A stretch of DNA of 64,000 bases from Littorina saxatilis (lineage: Eukaryota; Mollusca; Gastropoda; Littorinimorpha; Littorinidae), in assembly GCF_037325665.1 (NCBI RefSeq), contig NC_090248.1:15045256-15109255 (forward strand). The letters run 5' to 3'. The notes beneath the pieces are model-generated. The model was given only the letters and a program-made list of their open reading frames with translations. It did not search any database and had not been told where the DNA came from. How positions within the stretch are numbered: the stretch's first letter is position 1; the number at the start of each line of letters is the position of its first letter. Of the stretch, positions 1 through 11,069 are shown in pieces. Position numbers and translations under genes: made by a program.

Positions 1-82
1 TTATATCCCTTGCCATGCACATGCAATCTTCTGATGCTGCTTTTTCATTTTAGGAGTTAAATTCACACAAGCTGACAAATAC

Positions 83-3000
83 CTGTGTTTCCATGCCCTG
101 TTCCAGCATTTTCTGTGCCTGGGTCTCCACGTCTTTGTGGGCTTGCTTGATGAAGCGACGGTCCGACTCAATCACCTCCACACCTGACAGGTCCACTCCC
201 TCACACACGTAGTCTGCAACACACAGACAACCACTCACACTCCTGACACATGGGTGCAGTGCATGAAAAATCTGCCTGGACGTTTTTCAGAGCAATCAAT
301 AACATGGGGGCCTGGTAGCTCAGTTAATAGAGCGCTGGACTTAACATCCTTGGGTTGAGATCGCGTTCAAATCCAGACTAGGACAGACACGGGTCAACTT
401 GATGTGCAGACTCAGAGACGGTATCCATGTCCAACCATCAGGTCACCACTGTGACATGTAACAGACCTCGATCATTCTGCCAGAAGTGCAGGTGGCTGAT
501 TACACTTAAAGTTAAACACGCACACAGCTGGAAGCGTGACTCTTGTTGCTGCTAGCTATTCACTGTGACCCTAATTTCCCAATAATGGGATAATAATGTG
601 ATGAAAATGAAACATGTGATGAGTGTTACTATTCTTTGGCTTACACACTCATTTTCCTCTGGCAACTGTTTATTCAATGGCTTGAATTTCAGTTTCGAAC
701 ATAGCTACATGCTCCCATGGTTAAGCTCCAGGCCAAACTAACCATAGGTGCAGCCTGCCAAACACGCATCATTAATTTTCTTGTTGCGTTTTTCTTTCTC
801 AAGCTTTACATTCCCTCCATCAGAACAGAGCAAAGGTTGTGCAAAGACCACCAGAACTGAACCACATTTTGTGAGCATGATAAACACTGCTTTTCATTTT
901 GGTTCTAATAAAAGTGAACATGTAGAGGACATTGAATCCATAGCTCACCCAGTTCATTGAGACTCTGTGCAGCCTTGGTGATCTCTCTGGCTCCCCCCTG
1001 CAGCTGTGTGCGCAGTCGCTTTGTCAGGTACATGATACGGATGATCCGACGAAGCAAGTCACAGGTCTCCTGAAATGTAGCAACATTGGGCTTCTCATTC
1101 TCTTTCTGTGGACCAGAAGTCAAGAGCAGGCTTATGAACCAAACTAGCAAATTAGCATAGATCTACTTTTCCCCATTGCTCGTAAATTCTATTTTCCAAA
1201 CTGTAGGTAGGTATAACATTTAAAAAAAAAGTTCTTAAACAAAGTGAACAGAAAACAAAAAGACTTACATGCAGGTGTCGAAGTTGTGTTGTCCTGGCCA
1301 GGATTTTGGTGTAGGGTTCAGACACCTTGGCTCGGATTCTGAAAGGGCGGACAAAACTCACAATCAGAGCCATAACTACTTCAGCCTGTGCTTAATGTAA
1401 TACCTTATTTCTTTATATCTACCCCCCCCCCTCCCCCCTGCCCACCTACTCACATGTCATCACCCCAAACCTTAAATAGCCACTGTTTTCACAAAAGTTT
1501 GCCATTTCTGTTTCATTCGATCCCTACTTCATGCATTCAGTTTTTTTACCTGTCCATAGCTGACAGAAGAGACTGTGTTCTAGTTTGCATCATCTGAAGC
1601 ACACCTGCAAATACACATGTACAAGATATATATTTCTATCTATATGTAACAGCATACTAGTTGCCTTGGAAAACATAAATTATGACAAACAAACATGAAT
1701 ATATTTTGTGGGTAAAACCAGCTTCAATAAATCATACAAACAAATGGAGAGACAGGTATGCACATGCACAGACAAACCAACAGAAGAACAACATTTTCCG
1801 GTTCTTGCCATCAGGCCTTTATTTACCCGTATTTTCAGGACTATAAGGCGCTTTGTTATATATGAGGTAAAATTGAGAAAAAACATCACATTAGGCGCTT
1901 CCGGTCTATAACCGCACATCAAAGGAAGAATACAGAGTGGAAATATTTTTGCTCTGGAGATCAAAGGCAGGTCCATTGTGATAGCTGCCTGCCCCAGTTT
2001 ACAGACACTGACCTTCTTCCCTGGGGTCAATGACCGAGTATTATCTATGAGACCTACTCTATGAGACTGTGGTCTTCTTTCATGTCTGAGAGGAAGCACT
2101 GCCTGCCCCAGTTTACAGACACTGACCTTCTTCCCTGGGGTCAATGACCGAGTATTATCTATGAGACCTACTCTATGAGACTGTGGTCTTCTTTCATGTC
2201 TGAGAGGAAGCACTGCCTGCACCAGTTTACAGACACTGACCTTCTTACCCAGGGTCAGTGACCGAGTTTAACCTATGGAGTTTAACCTATGGGGCAGTCT
2301 CTTTGATGTCTGAGAGTAAACTTGGCCAGGGTAGTATAGTAGCAGAAACATGCAATTGCATTATCACAAGTTGTTTGACTGGTACTCACGCGGTCTCTTT
2401 GATGTCTGAGAGGAAACTTGGCCAGGGTAGTAGAGCAGAAGCATGCATTATCACGAGTTGTTTGACTGGTACTCACGCGGTCCCTTTGATGTCTGAGAGT
2501 AAACTTGGCCAGGGTAGTATAGTAGCAGAAACATGCAAATGCATTATCACAAGTTGTTTGACTGGTACTCACGCGGTCTCTTTGATGTCTGAGAGGAAAC
2601 TTGGCCAGGGTAGTAGAGCAGAAGCATGCATTATCACGAGTTGTTTGACTGGTACTCACGCGGTCTCTTTGATGTCTGAGAGAAAACTTGGCCAGGGTAG
2701 TAGAGCAGAAGCATGCATTATCACAAGTTGTTTGACTGGTACTCACGCGGTCTCTTTGATGTCTGAGAGAAAACTTGGCCAGGGTAGTAGAGCAGAAGCA
2801 TGCATTATCACAAGTTGTTTGACTGGTACTCACCTGGATTTCTATTTCAGCCACACATAAGGCGCTTCCGTTAAATAAGCCGCAGGGGTCAATTGTAAAA
2901 AAAAGTTGCGCCGTATAGTCCGAAAAGTACGGTACCATTTTTAAATTAAAAATGTGCAAAAATATGATGGTACCTTCCAGTGTTTCAACACTTGTTGCTT

Positions 3001-4265
3001 GAGACAGAAGATCTTCATGATGATCAACTATCTGTGGAATAAAAACAAAAAGGAAAGTGAGCCAGCATTAACAACAAAAATAATATTCTTAATGTTCGTA
3101 CTTGCATTTGAAAAAACCCTAAAAACAATTAGGTTCCCTGATGTTATTTTCATAATACACTCTCACCAGTATCAGGCACCAATAAACATTGACTAAGCAT
3201 TTGGAAACATAGAATAACAAACGCGTACATGTATACTGTCACACACACACACCATTCTTCTTCTTCCTCCGTGGGCTGAAACTCTCACGTGCACTTGTTT
3301 TGAAACAATTAAAAAGTGGGCAGACATGCACACACACACGCACACATTCACGGACACACGCACAGAGGCAGACAGTGAGACCCACACCCTAACCAGAAAA
3401 GAACAGAACAGTGAAATGTTATGCTATAGTATAGGCCTACCTGAGTGTGTATCTCCTTATCAAGCAGAGATATGCCTTCAGCTAGTTTTCCCAGCTGCTG
3501 TGAGATGGCCATGCCCTGGATGACCTTGTTCGCATGGTCCTTGACATCAAAGTCATCACTGAGAAACTTATTGAAAACGTCTGAAATCAGAAAATCATAC
3601 ATGTGTCACCTGAATACAGGAGAAAGTTAAATGCAAAGCACCAACAACCAGTTCATTCATATACACATGTATGATTCGCCCAACATGATTATGGAACTGG
3701 GTGGAGAGCAAGTTTCATACATTTCTACAGTAGACATATAATTTTGTATAAGCAGTTACAGGTCTGATCAAAAATATCTGTTGCATCCTATCCTGCAAGT
3801 CAGCAGACTGTTATACCCAGAGGTAATTTTCTGCAGTACGCCACCTGTCCTTTTCCTCATGAACATGGGGATGTCCAATCATACTTTTCATCATCTCCCA
3901 TAAATTTATATTCATCTCTCAATTACTGTTAATGTGCAAGAAAGCTAATAATATCTGATCGCCCTTTTTTCAACACATTTCAACATTGGCAGCAGTCTCA
4001 TTTGACTCAGAATGATACTGATCACTGTCGTATAGTAATAGTTCTTGCTAAAAGTAAGTAGTGATACTAGTTAAAACTTAGAGACATCATTTGTTTAACA
4101 AACGAATGCATGGATTTTTTTCGTTTGATCCAGCCCCAAAGGTAGTGCGAAGTGAAATTCTATATTTCAAACATAGAGCTTGTACAATTGTCTTTGCTGT
4201 GCATGCATAAGAGTAAGAAAAATACCGTCATGGTTGATAAGTTGCCACACGTCGTCGTCTGCCAT
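83..4265 (-). CDS. COG5: COG5, conserved oligomeric Golgi complex subunit 5 (N-terminal 217 residues; continues off left edge)
   Basis: COG5 belongs to lobe B of the COG tether, which acts in retrograde vesicle traffic within the Golgi. Seven exons can be placed on the minus strand: 4265-4226, 3580-3441, 3031-2974, 1604-1550, 1338-1269, 1105-949 and 213-83. Every junction is GT-AG and the frame is kept throughout. Recognisable COG5 blocks, from memory of the human protein, are [85 protein letters not shown] and [12 protein letters not shown]. The start at 4265 gives [14 protein letters not shown] just before the first conserved block. The N-terminal third is expected to be helical and coiled-coil. 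The remaining C-terminal two thirds lie beyond position 1. It diverges from DUS4L across a shared upstream region. No internal defect is seen. Confidence 0.95.
306..560 (+). repeat. tRNA-derived SINE in COG5 intron 6
   Basis: The 5' head looks like a tRNA gene: an A-box-like TGGTAGCTCAG followed by TAATAGAGCG, and a B box GTTCAAATCC near 366-375. It is followed by an unrelated body containing CAGACTCAGAGACGGTATCC and CAGGTGGCTGATTACAC. This head-plus-body structure is that of a tRNA-derived SINE, and I recall very similar copies in other gastropods. It is antisense to COG5. The right end is blurred and no target duplication is certain. Confidence 0.7.
1987..2280. repeat. 114-bp tandem repeat, two full copies plus a partial third
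   Basis: Copy 1 is 1987-2100, copy 2 is 2101-2214 and a diverged partial copy begins at 2215. Copies 1 and 2 are nearly identical, so the duplication is recent. The unit contains CATGTCTGAGAGGAAGC, which resembles the core of the second minisatellite at 2295-2830. Confidence 0.9.
2295..2835. repeat. 87/96-bp minisatellite, six copies
   Basis: Units start with GATGTCTGAGAG at 2305, 2401, 2488, 2584, 2671 and 2758, giving spacings of 96, 87, 96, 87 and 87 bp. The longer form carries an extra TA/GCA stretch (TAGTATAGTAGCAGAAAC versus TAGTAGAGCAGAAGC). Both unit lengths are multiples of 3 or nearly so, which keeps long frames open on both strands. These are repeat artefacts, not genes. Confidence 0.9.
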
Positions 4266-5558
4266 TTTGGAACTCTCCTGGGAAACGAAACCACAAACGG
4301 TTGAAATCAAGGAAAATTAACTCTGTTTTACCATTGTTGCGACCCATCTCGTCATCGGCGCTTTTCCGGAAATGACCTGCGCTTTGTTGGAATTCCAACA
4401 ATGGCCGCCATTGTAGGAATTCCAACTTTGCGCTACGCGATTCTAGAAATGTACCGCGCGCATAGTGAGAATTCTGCTCTTTCTTAGAATGCGATGTAAA
4501 ATGATACAAGTCATGATGGCCCATGATGATCCTTGTGTTTTAAAGTGATCAATGCTTAGTCTTGAAAAAGCAGATGCATTGTATAACGCACCAAACCAAC
4601 CGAATTACAAAAAGCAAAAACACTTTTGATAACTTCGGCGGGCTGTAACAACACAGTTCAACGACCCATCCCACTCAACCAAAACGCACCAATTTTACGT
4701 AATTTGTAACGTTTCAGATCTTACATTTTACAACAACAAAAACACAACAAGAGTGTTCCGATATAACTTTTCACTGGTAAATATCGAATGTAATAATTTT
4801 CTACTCAGCCTTAACTGATTATATATTAAACTCACACAGTCTCGTCTGGGCTGCAGAGACAGCATTACGTCCCTTTACTGAGTAGGCTCTTGTCACTGCA
4901 TGGTAACCTGGGCTCTTCAGTGAAACGTAATGTGCAAGTCTGTGCGCTATATTGATGTGATTGATTGTTGCAAAATGTTGATTCAAATTAAAGATGATTT
5001 CAGCCTGTTCTAACAAACTAACATTCTACTCTGAGAGAAAAAAATCATTGTGTTCAAAATAGATCGAGACAGCAGCAACTAGCTAGCTGCATGCGCTGAG
5101 TGTCACTGAGAAAAGTGTTACACAGTGTACCCCCCCCCCCCCAACACACACACACACCCAATTCAAGACTTCCCCTGTATAAGACCTTGCTTTTTCATAT
5201 ACATGTACCTTATTCATGACCTGTGAAAAGGGTATACTTTTTTGTGCCAGTCGAAGGGTTGCCATTTCTAGAACGAGGCATGCAGCTTGTTTCCGGAAAT
5301 GTGGCGCTTTGTTGGAAATCAAATGAGGTTTCGGGAAATCCCGATTATTCCAACTCTGCCCCGGATTCTTACTTTGCGCCCAACACCATCATGGCGCACA
5401 GAGCCGAAGGAAAAGTAGCTTCCACACCACACAGTGTCATACTTGATATCTTGATATCTTGATTCATACTTTTTGTGGCAGTCCAGAATTATACACTGTT
5501 TTCTACAAAGAAGACATTTTATTGCTAGCAGACAATCATTCCACAAACTGGGGATCAA
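4266..5558. promoter_or_regulatory. Shared divergent promoter region of COG5 and DUS4L
   Basis: The start codons of COG5 (minus, 4265) and DUS4L (plus, 5559) are 1.29 kb apart with no gene between them. Near each gene lies a copy of one module: TTTCCGGAAATG at 4363-4374 with GCGCTTTGTTGGAA at 4379-4392 on the COG5 side, and the same two words at 5290-5301 and 5304-5317 on the DUS4L side. TTCCGGAA is a classic ETS-type core. A perfect palindrome GTTGGAATTCCAAC lies at 4386-4399. Promoter function is inferred from position. Confidence 0.55.
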
Positions 5559-8500
5559 ATGGCCACAGGATCAACATTCCAATGGACAAAACCCATGGAA
5601 CTTTTCAGTTCTGGGAAGCCGGTGAAAATATGTGCCCCAATGGTTAGGTATTCCAAGTAAGTAGACTAAATAGTATCAGTAAACACAGACACATACACAC
5701 GCACATGTGCGCAAGCACTGAGAGTGAGAAAAAAAACCCAGATCTTTTTGACAACAATCTCTTTTTTTTGGTAATGTTTATTCAATACGGCATTGTCAGG
5801 CAATACATAAAATGTTACTTACACAGCGCAGTGTGTACTATTAGCAATGACACGTGAAATTTTGATATTAATGGTTGAATGACAAGAAACACACCATTTT
5901 AAAGAGATCAAAATTCTGAGCAATTTGTTTTTTTTAAATCGGTGCAGTAGTTCTCGAGATATGGTCATTTTAGTTGAGAAATGTTGTGCGTCATTTGAGG
6001 ACAAAGCTAGTAGCTAAATACATGGGACATAGACTGATAGCTGTGGCAATAACATGAAATTTTGAAATTAATGGTTGAATGACAAGAAACACACCATTTT
6101 AAAGAGATCAAAATTCTGAGCACATAGCAATTTGTTTTATTTAAATCGGTGCAGTAGTTCGCGAGATATGAACATTTTAGTTCGAAATCACTTTGCTTTG
6201 AGCGAGCCGAGATCGCAACCTCTTCAGGCTTTTGATCGGCCGAGTTTCGCATTTTTCGGGTCCAGTTTTGCGCAGCATAATCGTTGGGAATAAGTCATTT
6301 CTCGCTCGATTCTTTTGATTTTTGGCTTAAATGAAACAGAAGTTAATGTTTTATAAACTGCATTTGAACCGTGCATGCCGATGGAAGTTTTCAGACCAAA
6401 TTTTAGTGAAACTCACACGAGTAATATTCACCGTCATGCTGACGGAGATGTAGCTTCCGGTGGGTCGCGGTTTTCTGTATGGGAATGATGTAAAGCTTTC
6501 TCTGATTGGTTGCAAAATATCACAGCCCTCCAATGAAAATTACGGTACTCCCAGCTGTTTGAAATGAACTGGTCGTCTGCAAAGAGTGACGCGAAAATGG
6601 CCGCGAGAGGCAGTGAAGACGAACACGCACTTTCACACTCAAAATATTCCAAAACACATCTTGTATTAATTTCATACAGTAAACTTTGTTTTTGAATCAT
6701 TTCTTTATTCATTCCTTTTTCATTTGATACATAATTTGTGACTCACAAACATCAATTATGCCAATTTTTTTTCACTCAAAGTGAAAAAAAGTGCCTTTTC
6801 ACTGTGTCCTCAGTTGACGCTGGGCGATGTGGCAATGCTAGTACTATACCTCATCAAGTTGATACATAATAATGTTTGATTTGTTTGCAGACTACCTTTC
6901 AGGATGTTGGTGCGCAAATATGACTGTGATCTAGCGTACACCCCAATGATCATTTCTGATTCCTTTGTCAAATCTCTGAGGGCTCGTGACAGTGACTTCA
7001 CAACCTGTGCAGGTACAGTGTTTTGATCTTTGAACAGAAGCTTGGTGTGTTAGTGTATGTAATATGACAAACTAACTACGTACAGTACTTAAAACTGGAA
7101 GGATACGAATTAACAAGTTTCTATCCTGTACTTGGAGTTGTATTATTATACAAGTTATAGTTATAAATACGTACATCATTACAATACATGTATGTATTCT
7201 GTTCAGAGGTTTATTTAATAAAAGTCCACAGGCCGTAGTGCACATTGTATACACTGTTTGCATCTATAGGCGAACAGAGACACACAGGCAGACAACCAAA
7301 CCAAAAGGCGCATGAGAATGCACACACACCTGCACTCACATGCCTGTATATGAACGCATGAAAATGAAAGAAAAACTTGGCACATTTTGTATTTCACTTT
7401 CAGAGGACAGACCCCTTATTGTGCAGTTTGCAGCAAGCTGTGCTGATGACTTTGCTGATGCTGCAGAAATTGTTGCTCCGTGAGATTTTTAATGCTTCAT
7501 TTTAACATAATAATAATAATAACGATTACTTATATAGCGCGTAAACCTCGTGGTGACAAGTCCGGAGCGCTTTACACTTACATAATCATAATACAAACAA
7601 GGAAAGAGAACTAAATCGGAATAAATTCAAACATAGTCACACGCACACACGCACGCGCGCGTGCACACACACACACACAATCTTTCTTTCGTCATTGTCA
7701 ATGTTCAGGTAACCCGCAATGTCATTCCATGTACGCATACGTTGTACTAGTACAACACACACAGGCACATACACATCTTCACGAACGCCACACTTTAGTA
7801 GATAATACACGTGGCAGCGCCAATGACTCGCCGATCATGGGATCTCCTTCAGAGGTCTAACTTAAACATGTGTGTTTTGAGGGCTGTTCTAAAGGCAGAT
7901 GGTGACTGGGAATCCCTAATGCTCCGGGGGATTTTCTCCCAGACAAGAGGTCCCTGGTACTTGAAGGATCTCTCAAATCCGTGCATGAAAAACAGTGATT
8001 TCTTTGTATATTAATATATAACTAGATGAATACCCGCTTCGCCGGGAAGAAGTAGGGCCGAATACCCGGCTTTGCTGGGTGAGTGGCGCACTGTACGCCG
8101 GCTATCCGGCTTTGCCGGGTGAGTGGCGCACGCGATTGACGCCACACGAAGGAAGGGAGATAAACGCGCAAAACACTGGATAAGATAAGGAGCGTTGTGG
8201 ACAGTGACCTTCTAAAAATAGTAACGGGAATATGGATTGACGCGTTGTGGACAGTGACCTTCTAAAAATAGTAACGGGAATATGGATTGACGCCACACGA
8301 AGGAAGGGAGATAAACGCAAAACACTGGAGAAGATAAGGAAGAGTTACTGGGAATGGATCTGGGAAGATGAACAGAAAAACCAAAATCGGTTCAGCGCTG
8401 TGCGCTGAGAGCACGTGTTGAAAATTCTCATCGACCAGGTTGTGTCCGGGGTCTACGTGAATATGCCCACCAAATTTGAAGCAGATCCATCGAGAACTTT

Positions 8501-11069
8501 GGCCGTGCATCGCGAACACACACACACACACACAGACAGACGGACTGACACAAGTCGTATATAATATCATATCAACTGAACTGTTATTCCTTAGGCCAAA
8601 ACAAAAAAGGTCTGTTTACGGTAACATAGGCCAACAAAATAGGGTCGGTAGGTCGGGAATTTTTTTTTCTTTATTTTTTTTTCTTCCAAAAAACCATATT
8701 TTTACGTTATTTTATTTTTATTTTTTTCCCCAAATGCCAAAAAAAGTCTATGGTCGCGCGAAAAAAATAGGGTCGGTCGGGTTACCGTAAACAGACTATT
8801 TTTTGTTGTTGGCCTTAACGATTGTACTAAGTTCTTGTTTTGGATTAACTGTTTTAAAAAATATTGAAACAATGAAAGTACCATAGTTGACATTTTTTGT
8901 ACAAATCATATCTTCTAAAAGTTTGAGACACTTAGGAGGTACATTATATTTATAATTTATATGTAACTTTATTTTTATTCTGATATAAATACTACATTAC
9001 TACAATTGTCTGTCTGTGCCAATCAAATGTGTAATTTGAGGGCTCTGTACTAATTAGTTAGAAATGAGTGGAAAGTGTAATATTCTCATACATGTATTTG
9101 TGTTGCCATACATATTATAATGTAGAATCTAAAAAGTAAAAAATATGAATTCATTCTGCAGATTTTCCGATGGCGTTGATCTGAACTGTGGCTGCCCTCA
9201 GAGGTATAAAAGCGAATGCATTAAGTCACCAATGACTGTTTATTATAATTTAAAAAATAAGTGAAAAAATTAAAAGCAGAAGAGGGAGAGGAAGGAGCTT
9301 GTATTAAAAGGAAGAGCTAAGGCGAGACAAAAGTTTGTACTATTAACCACTTACTGTTGATCTGTGCATGTAGTCTTATCTGTGAAAGAAGTAAAGAATA
9401 ATACCCATGGTTTATGGGAGTATATGTACTGTACTTGTAATATGTTCGATTAATAATAATGTCTGCCTTTCTGTACTTAGCAACTAAATTAAAAAGGCAT
9501 TTTTGTCAATTCTACTGGTGCTTCAGTGCTTTGCATACATATTTGCAGTTACATGTTTGTAGTTTACGAATACATTTGACAAAACAGAGGTTCAAATGTG
9601 ATCTCGCAGGTGGGCCATGACAGAAGGTTATGGTGCGTGCTTGTTGGGAAAGCCAGAACTACTTTATGACATGGTGCGTCAGGCAAGAGATCGTGTTGGT
9701 GACCCAGACTTTACTGTCTCCATCAAGATCAGAATACACGATGATATAAGGTTGGTTTGTGCACATTTTTGTGTTTTACTAATGCTTGAAAGTATTCCAT
9801 TCAGGTTTTTTTTACGTGGATAAATCACGTCCTTCAAGTGGAAACTTTGTGTTAATTGTTGCTTAGTTTTTTTTTTACCTTATTCTCTGTGTGTAGAAAG
9901 ACAGTATAGTTTTATGAGAGCACTCGGAGAGGTGCAACTGTATGACCAAGTTTTTCTGTTTTACCTCGCTGCTTTGCAGGAAGACAGTGGAGCTTTGCCA
10001 AAGAGCTGAGAAATGCGGCGCGGCCTGGATCTCTGTTCACGGCCGCACCAAAGATCAGCGATGCCAGCCGGTCAACTGTGAAGCTATACGCACCATCAAG
10101 GACAGTGTCAGCGTTCCTGTCATTGCCAACGGTGACATTAAAAGTTTGGCTGACGTTGACAACATCACTGAAAAGACTGGTGTTGATGGTAGGTGAAAAT
10201 AAAATATAGAACCCTCCTGCTTAGTTTGTTTCTGTTGCGTGTGTTGCTTTTCTCAGTAGTGGTGGAAGATATATGACAAGACTTTTTTTGGTATTAAGAA
10301 GAATTGGAGTGTACTGCTCAGGTCTTATTTTTGTGCTCACGAGGAAAGTATAGAAACAAAATGTATATGAGTGCTGGAAATTTACTGACCTCTTACCCCC
10401 ACCCCCCCTCCTTCCTGTCAGAGAGTGGTAGCTCTTGTTTGTTTAGAATTGTACAGAATTTTTTTCTTTCAGGTGTGATGTCTGCTCGAGGTATATTGGC
10501 AAATCCAGCCATGTATGCAGGTTTCGATGAAACTCCGGTGCAGTGTGTCAAAGACTGGGTTGGTTGTGTTTCCTATAAACTGTGTGTGTGTGTGTGTGTG
10601 TTTGTGAGTGTGTGTGTGTGTGTGTGTGTGCGTGTGTGCCTCTGTGTGTGTGTGTGTGGTAGCATTAATTAGTATTTACATAGAATTATTCTGTAATCGA
10701 GAACCGGAGTGGCATAGTGGTTAGAGTTTGTGCCTCTCAGATGGCGTACAATGTACCGGATTTGACCTCCACATATTTGTATACAAATTTGCCTGTTTTT
10801 CTAAATTCAAAACTAATAGGCATCTGTGGAGTTACCAGATATTGTGCTTTAAATTTTTGATGTATTACTGTTTGTTGATAAAAATCATTTTTTGGGTCAA
10901 TTTTCAGCTGGATATTTCTCTGTCACTGGGCACCTCTTTTCAGTGCTTTCATCATCACCTCATCTATATGATGGACAAGCTGATGAGTCGAGCTGAACGA
11001 AGAGTCTTCAACAGTCTGGCCAGCACTTCCGCTGTCATAGACTTCATCAGGGAAAACTACTCATTGTGA
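5559..11069 (+). CDS. DUS4L: DUS4L, tRNA-dihydrouridine(20a/20b) synthase-like, complete, 8 exons, 311 aa
   Basis: This is an FMN-dependent enzyme that reduces uridine to dihydrouridine in tRNA D-loops. Exons are 5559-5656, 6891-7012, 7404-7479, 9162-9203, 9610-9750, 9980-10188, 10473-10558 and 10908-11069. All junctions are GT-AG, the total is 936 nt, and the length is close to human DUS4L (about 317 aa). Motifs are KICAPMVRYSK near residue 23, the catalytic loop DLNCGCPQR with the active cysteine near residue 110, SIKIRIHDD, the H of ISVHGRTKDQ, the FMN-binding VIANGDI, and the phosphate loop GVMSARGILANPAM. The C-terminus, FIRENYSL, matches the family tail. The start at 5559 is the first ATG after an in-frame stop; a second ATG at 5595 lies just before the conserved block. 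A variant poly(A) signal ATTAAA lies near 11704. Confidence 0.95.
5838..6185. repeat. Direct duplication of about 145 bp in DUS4L intron 1
   Basis: Segments 5838-5985 and 6040-6185 are near-identical direct copies sharing GGTTGAATGACAAGAAACAC, AAAGAGATCAAAATTCTGAG and AAATCGGTGCAGTAGTTC. The second copy has a short insertion (CACATAG). No coding potential. Intron 1 otherwise shows nothing recognisable. Confidence 0.85.
7507..8010 (+). repeat. Interspersed retroposon-like repeat in DUS4L intron 3
   Basis: It opens with an ATA-rich run and CTTATATAGCGCG, then CCGGAGCGCTTTACACTTA, a CA-rich stretch, and a tail region with TGGGATCTCCTTCAGAGG and CTCCCAGACAAGAGGTCCC. Similar 'atatagcgc...gcgctttac' repeats are widespread in invertebrate genomes (recollection). 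No target duplication is certain. Confidence 0.5.
8027..8570. repeat. Compound repeat with hairpin words and nested duplications
   Basis: The left part has three variants of a short hairpin word (CCCGCTTCGCCGGG, CCCGGCTTTGCTGGG, CCGGCTTTGCCGGG), two followed by TGAGTGGCGCAC. A 50-bp unit is tandemly duplicated at 8192-8241 and 8242-8291. A flanking segment with GACGCCACACGAAGGAAGGG occurs at about 8137 and 8289. It ends in a short CA run. I recognise the word as a common mobile-element terminus in aquatic invertebrates but cannot name the family. Confidence 0.6.
8590..8817. mobile_element. Short TIR element (MITE-like) in DUS4L intron 3
   Basis: The left end reads TTAGGCCAAAACAAAAAAGG then TCTGTTTACGGTAAC. 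The reverse complement of the right end reads TTAAGGCCAACAACAAAAAA then TAGTCTGTTTACGGTAACCC. The element is about 228 bp, T-rich inside and non-coding. The autonomous partner is unknown. Confidence 0.75.

Larger units (their letters stand above)
1824..2934. mobile_element. Non-autonomous TIR DNA transposon in COG5 intron 3, carrying two minisatellites
   Basis: The ends are inverted: the left end reads TACCCGTATTTTCAGGACTA then TAAGGCGC, and the reverse complement of the right end reads TACCGTACTTTTCGGACTA then TACGGCGC. No transposase is present. The interior is almost entirely tandem repeats (separate entries). A GGCGCTTCCG motif also occurs inside both ends. The superfamily cannot be assigned by eye. 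It sits between COG5 exons 3 and 4. Confidence 0.7.

Noticed and set aside
306-380. tRNA gene
   Set aside because: It has A and B boxes but is continuous with a SINE body, and the cloverleaf pairing is poor by eye.
2258-2959. Repeat proteins on both strands (200 and 225 codons)
   Set aside because: Open frames are a by-product of a minisatellite with unit length divisible by three; both strands are open equally.
10690-10770. SINE head fragment in DUS4L intron 7
   Set aside because: GAGTGGCATAGTGGTTAGAG looks tRNA-like, but there is no clear B box, body, tail or duplication.
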